From the NCBI GenBank assembly GCA_027625915.1, contig JANTQA010000023.1, positions 4,216,001 through 4,280,000 of the forward strand: a stretch of 64,000 nt of DNA, read 5' to 3'. The position numbers and the translations under genes are program-made. The notes under the pieces were generated by a model that was not told the DNA's origin, ran no database searches, and saw nothing but the letters and a program-made list of their open reading frames with translations. Source of the DNA: Anaeramoeba flamelloides. Its lineage: Eukaryota; Metamonada; Anaeramoebidae. Below are positions 59,180 through 64,000 of this stretch, in pieces; within the stretch, counting starts at the first letter, position 1, and each line of letters begins with the position of its first letter.

Positions 59180-59850
59180 AACAGAAACCCTTGAGAACCC
59201 CTAAAGACGTTTTTCAAGAATTTTTAAGAATGGAGAAAAATCAAAGATTTTACTCTACTATTTTGAATTCTGGAATAGCTTACGTCAGTTTTTTAAATTT
59301 TTTGAACCAAACCGAAAATTTCAAAAATTGTCTTTTTATTTCTCAAATTAAAAAAACCTAACGAAAGTGTCCGTAGAGTGCCGTAGAGTGCCTAGGTTAT
59401 CTTGAGGTTTTCTGTTTATTTGTGAAGTGTTCTGGGTTTTTTTTTGTGGGTTTCTATTTTATTTGTTAAATCTATCCATTTTCGTTAGGATTTTTTGAGT
59501 TTTCTATTTATTTAGAAAATCAATAGATTTTCGTTAGGTTTTTTTTACTCTAGAAATAGAATAGTAAATTTTAATAAATTTTCGGTTTATTTCTAAAGTA
59601 AAAAAAAAAACCTAGGAAACTTCACAAATAAAATAGAAAATTCAAGAAAACCTTACGGTGCTTTTCCAGAATTCAAAAGAATCGGGCAAAATCACAAATT
59701 TAACTCTTTTCTTTTAAAATATGTAAAACCAAACTGCGTTTTTTTAAATATTTTTAAAATAAATTGAAAATATTTGAAATTATCTTTTTATTTCAAAAAT
59801 TCAAAAAAACCGAGCCCTAATAAAAAAACACACCATTAAATAATAATAAT
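59180..59850. repeat. Hairpin-module array
   Basis: Successive copies of GAATGGAGAAAAATC/GATTTTACTCTACTATT, CCGTAGAGTGCCTAGGTTAT with its complements, GTTAGGATTTTTTGAG and GAATCGGGCAAAATC form a dense mosaic of short inverted repeats with no coding potential. Confidence 0.5.
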
Positions 59851-60067
59851 AATAAATAAGCATTATTTTTTTATAAGGCCTTATTTGCTAAGTTCATTCC
59901 TGAAATATGAATCCAAATAAATTAAAATAAAAAATAAAAAATTATAATTTATTATTTAAATATTGGATCTTTTTTAAAACAGTTATTGCAAACGATTTAT
60001 TTAAATTATAAAAAATCTGAAATTTTGATTAATTAAATTTTGAAATATAATAAAAATAAATCAAGAA

Positions 60068-61690
60068 TTAATTAAAGTCTGTTTGTAAATTCTTTAAACC
60101 TCTTTCAATTTGCTCGGTAATTTTCTTGTTAAATTTATGCTTTTGTAAGGCATTTTGTAAAAGATTTAATCCGCGTTTATATTTAATTTCCTTTCTAGAA
60201 TCGATTTCAATTGAAAGGTTTGTAATTATTGCAGCCGTGATGTCTACGACTTCCTCATTATCCACGAATTGCTGTAAGGAATATATTACGGAATTGATGG
60301 CACCTGCAAGGACAATTTTTTTTCTATTTTCAATTGTTTGTGATAAATGGTATAGAACTGTTAAGGCGCGCACAGACATTTTGATTTTCTTTTGGGTGGT
60401 GCGCTCAATAAGGGAAACCAATGGCAACAAAACCTTTTGATCTGTAAGAGCCCGGTGGGCGATTTTTTGATGGGACAAGTTCATGAAAATGTTGATAATT
60501 CTAAAAGTGGCAATTTCACTGGATCCGTATTTTTGAGTTAAAAGTGGTACTAAAGCTTGGAAAGATTTATTCACATTAATGAGCGTTGTTGCAAAGGAAG
60601 CCTCGTGGGACAAGTTTTGGAATAATATTAGAATTTTTTCAATGATTTCAATTGGCGAATTCTCATTATTATTCTTATTCTTATTCTTGTTCTTGTTCTT
60701 ACTATTATTCTGATTCATTGTAGATTCGTTGATATAATTGATCCCGATTGAAATCGAATTATTTTCAATCAACAATTTATTATTATGAGAGTTTGATGCA
60801 AGATTAGCTAACAAGCTAAAGCCATATAATAATATTTGATGATTAAAATTTTCATTTTTTTGAAGATCCTGCTCCTGCTCGTCCTCATTCTGTTTCTTTT
60901 CCTCATTCTTATTCTTATTCTTCTTAAAATCATAAACGTTAAAATTATGATAATCGTTGTTCTGATTATTGGTATTGTTACTAGTGTTATAAATAATTGA
61001 ACAGATTGGGCGAATGATGCCTGAGCGGCCAATTATTACACAATTAACATCATCAACACAAAGATTGTTTAAAACACCAAAAATTGTTGATTGGCTCTCC
61101 TGTGTGGTGTTGTAGTCTTGTAAAATTTCTTTTAAAACAAGCACACCGCCTTCTTCAACTAACTTGATTGCGCAAGGCAAATGGAGAGAAAAGCCCAATA
61201 AGGTCCTGAGCCCGTTTGCCAAGATTTCCTTTTCTTGGTTATACTGCCGGATGGAATTGAGAATGCTTCGTATTAATTTTGGTTCCCGTAAGAGCGCCTT
61301 TCGGTTTGTTTCCTGTTGGGAGGCATTAGCGAACATTGCCAAAATGTTTGTGATTAACAATTGTCGGCTTAAGTGCTCATTTAGCGCTTTGTAGGCCAAG
61401 GCGAAAGACCCGCTATCGCCAAGTAATTCGCAATTCTGCTCATCAGATCCTACATTCCTTAATGCTGCAAACGCCTTTTCCAGAAATTTCCATGATTTGC
61501 TATACCGCCTTGACAATGAGACAACAAACTCGACACCTGAATTTTCTCGGACGCATCGATGAAACCCCTCAGGTGATTTGCTAGCTGCCAAATTATTTAA
61601 AGTTGCCAAGTTATTGATTAACAATTCCTGACTTGTGCTGTTTTTTCTCATCGAAGATAATAGTTCTAGTGTCTTTGAATATGTTTCCAT
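60068..61690 (-). CDS. Armadillo-repeat protein
   Basis: This intronless gene encodes 540 residues from the ATG at 61690. The frame stays open upstream to at least 61810, but without an ATG. Repeated helical units with Leu/Asn patterns typical of ARM repeats run through it: AFAALRNVGSDEQNCELLGD, LLITNILAMFANASQQETNR, GLRTLLGFSLHLPCAIKLVE, FGVLNNLCVDDVNCVIIG, LANLASNSHNNKLLIE, RIINIFMNLSHQKIAHRAL, RALTVLYHLSQTIENRKKIV and AAIITNLSIEIDSRKEI. Two low-complexity loops (Asn, Lys/Glu/Gln) interrupt the array near residues 235-275 and 320-345. ARM proteins are binding scaffolds for cytoskeletal, transport or signalling partners. No particular subfamily is evident. G+C is higher than in the surrounding DNA, as expected for a conserved coding exon. 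Confidence 0.8.
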   Translation of the reverse strand: METYSKTLELLSSMRKNSTSQELLINNLATLNNLAASKSPEGFHRCVRENSGVEFVVSLSRRYSKSWKFLEKAFAALRNVGSDEQNCELLGDSGSFALAYKALNEHLSRQLLITNILAMFANASQQETNRKALLREPKLIRSILNSIRQYNQEKEILANGLRTLLGFSLHLPCAIKLVEEGGVLVLKEILQDYNTTQESQSTIFGVLNNLCVDDVNCVIIGRSGIIRPICSIIYNTSNNTNNQNNDYHNFNVYDFKKNKNKNEEKKQNEDEQEQDLQKNENFNHQILLYGFSLLANLASNSHNNKLLIENNSISIGINYINESTMNQNNSKNKNKNKNKNNNENSPIEIIEKILILFQNLSHEASFATTLINVNKSFQALVPLLTQKYGSSEIATFRIINIFMNLSHQKIAHRALTDQKVLLPLVSLIERTTQKKIKMSVRALTVLYHLSQTIENRKKIVLAGAINSVIYSLQQFVDNEEVVDITAAIITNLSIEIDSRKEIKYKRGLNLLQNALQKHKFNKKITEQIERGLKNLQTDFN

Positions 61691-64000
61691 TTGTGGTTTT
61701 TGTGGTTTTATGGTTTTTGTTTTCAATTTGAAATATTTTTTTTGTGTTTGAAATTTGGGTGTTTGTGGTTTTTGTTTGTCGGTTTCCAAGAAAGGTTGTT
61801 GAAAATTCAAAAAAAGTGAATTTTTGATTTTTGATTAAAGATTGAAAAAATGATAATCACCAAGCAGAAAATTTTTTTTACTTAAATTGATTGTGTTCCG
61901 TTAATCTCTGAAATGACTTTAATAGTTCCAAAAGAGTTCAAATTTTGTGTTGAAGTTTTCAAGATTATAACCGTTAGTTTGATTAAAATTAGTTATTAAT
62001 TTTTTAGGAAGAAGTTTTGATCCAAAAAAAGTTTTTTTCTCTTGATTGAGATCCTTACTGAGTGTATTTTAGTGATAATAAAATGCTAGTATTTGAAATT
62101 TATATGGGATCAAATTTTTAATCTGGTTTTTGTTTAACAATTCCACATAAAATTTCATTTAGAATTTTAGAGATCCTAAAATATTCCTATATTATTGAAA
62201 TCAAAAAGCTCTCGATGTTAAAGAAATGTTAAAATACAATTTTTTTATCTTTGGATTTAATGAAAATAATTAGTGTCACTAAGGGATACAATCCTACCCA
62301 AAATATGTTTTATTTATGTGTTATTTTAAATTCACTTTTCAAATTGAATTTTTGTACTGAAGAAATTAAAGAAAAAAATTATCTCTTTCAAAGTTAAAAC
62401 TAACACAATAATATAATTTTCAATTAGATTTTTGGTTGAAAGATCATCTAAAATTTTTAAATTTAAATGAGTAGTCATTTTTGAAAATAAAATCAAATCT
62501 TGTCTCGATCTTGAAAAATTTTTTTTTTGTAATTTGTTTTTAGACTTATGAAATGGATGAGTTAACCCCATTTTTACAATTTATTGATTTGAGTCTCTTT
62601 TTTGATATCCAAAATTTGCATGTTTCCAATATAAAACGAAAAAAAGTAACCTTTTATTTTGTTTAAGAAACAAGTTAATTCTTCAAAATGGGAAAACATA
62701 TTTTTAGTTTTATGTTGGAAAGTAATGATTTCGAAAGCATATTTTTTATTTGGTTACTTTTTCTTTGATTAATATTTCAATTCAAATCTTAACCAATAAA
62801 ACTAATTGTGGTATAGGTGATTCAATAAATGAATATTTGGTCGAAGCCTAACTACAAGTTTATCAATTAAATTGAGATCGTTTATGCAAAAAAATTTTTT
62901 TCAATAATGTTTTGAAAAAGTTCTTTTCTGGTTTTCAAAAAATGAAAAAAAATTAAAAAAAAATTACAAAAAAATTTTTTTCACAAATTGTTTGGTCTTA
63001 TTCACAAGAACCCTTATAACAATTCAATTTGTTTTTGGCAGAAAAAAATTGATTTTGAATTTTGAGGATAAAATTAACGAATTCCCAAATATCTTCTTGA
63101 TAATTTTATTGTGAAAAATCTAATTTGATCTTAAAACTAAAACAAAATTTCTGAGTAAAATTTAAAAATGACCACAAAAATTTGATTATTATAACTATCC
63201 TTCTTAAAAAAATACAATTATTTTTTAATCCATTGAATATATCAATTTTTTGGGTTAACCAAAAGTTTTATCTCAAAATTGAAAAAAAATCTTTATATTA
63301 ATATTACTGGTAACATGAAAATCTTATAGTATAATAATGATCTAAATGACAATTAATGGGGTAAAAAATTGTTAAATTGTGAGAAATCAAATGAATTTAA
63401 TAGTTTTCAATTTCAGAAAAAATGGAAAAAAAAAAATTGATCTCACTAAACTAATTTTTATTTATGGCTTTCTTAGGTGATCAGAATTTTTTGACACTTG
63501 GGATCTACAAAATTTGCAAGTAGAGAATACCACCAATAACACATTTTAAAAATTTACCTTGTTGTCGGAGAAGACTGATCCCTTAAGTGATTTTTGATTT
63601 CGAGTTTAAATTTGAAAACATTTCAAACTTGTAAAAATGACCTAATATAAAATTTAAAAAGTTTGGGGAATTGTTTTGTGTTTCTTGATTTGAATGGAAA
63701 TTGTGAAAGAGAAAAATCAAATTTTGGTATGGATCTGATAAAGATAAAATAGGTGAGAAAATTATTGGAAAATTGAAAAGTTCCATTTTTTTATCAAAGA
63801 AATTCTCAGTGGGTATATTTTTGAACTACTTTTTAAATTGTAAATCGATTTTGTGTGTTCTAATTAGTATTTAGAGGATGGTAAATCTCACAAAATTTCT
63901 CCCCTTTAGATCTACTGTTATTTTCTAATTAATAAATGAAAATTATGATTTCAATTTCCAAATTGGATAGTATTTATTATTGCTCTATTCAAATTAACAG
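61691..64000. other. Upstream of the ARM gene to window end
   Basis: No gene is supported. A minus-strand frame (62571-62332) with an ATG reads partly balanced peptide (for example SRSRQDLILFSKMTTHLNLK) but has no family match. A small inverted pair lies around 62930-62990. The rest is AT-rich. Confidence 0.45.

Larger units (their letters stand above)
54704..60067. other. Repeat mosaic between NOPCHAP1 and the ARM gene
   Basis: No intact gene is supported. The stretch holds a decayed coding region (55100-55990), a TTAA element copy, two CAGT MITEs, a LINE fragment and many hairpin modules, all listed separately. The remainder is AT-rich. Confidence 0.55.

Overview
The window is AT-rich eukaryotic nuclear DNA from a protist. 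The genes are interrupted by GT-AG introns (donors mostly GTAATT, GTAAAT or GTAAAA), encode long Asn runs and Lys-Glu tracts, and use standard stops (TAA ends both histones). Among them is a giant BEACH-WD40 gene of the neurobeachin/LYST/Lvs kind. The style resembles amoeboid protists such as Anaeramoeba or Dictyostelium, but that placement is an inference from composition and gene style. I saw no tRNA, rRNA or CRISPR array.

Layout: a hairpin repeat (30-431); a small CAP-Gly protein gene (508-1551, minus); repeat-filled intergenic DNA; one giant BEACH gene on the minus strand (6186-26496), with two introns of 3.3 and 4.5 kb that hold repeats, a LINE fragment and decayed coding pieces; an intergenic stretch with MITEs, a LINE fragment and a (GT)56 run; a four-exon cathepsin B-like peptidase (31378-33765, minus), whose first intron holds a large palindrome with a second element nested in it; 5.9 kb with a split TTAA element; histone H2B (39646-39990) and an unusual histone H3 (42472-43017), both plus strand and intronless; more TTAA and TA elements; a three-exon NOPCHAP1 (C12orf45) homologue (46803-54703, plus) with a 7.26 kb first intron full of repeats; a mosaic of hairpins, MITEs and LINE pieces (56-60 kb); and an armadillo-repeat protein (60068-61690, minus).

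The intact genes are housekeeping: chromatin (H2A/H2B and H3/H4 partners), box C/D snoRNP assembly (NOPCHAP1), membrane traffic (BEACH), lysosomal proteolysis (peptidase) and microtubule binding (CAP-Gly). There is no sign of an operon or of one shared pathway. The most unusual object is the histone H3. Its core and its K4, K9/K14 and K36 contexts are recognisable, but its tail is about 45 residues too long because it has been rebuilt from about 22 Gly-X-Lys triplets. The second theme is the density of palindromic non-autonomous elements, several of them flanked by TTAA and beginning with GG, together with many short coding-like relics in introns and intergenic DNA.
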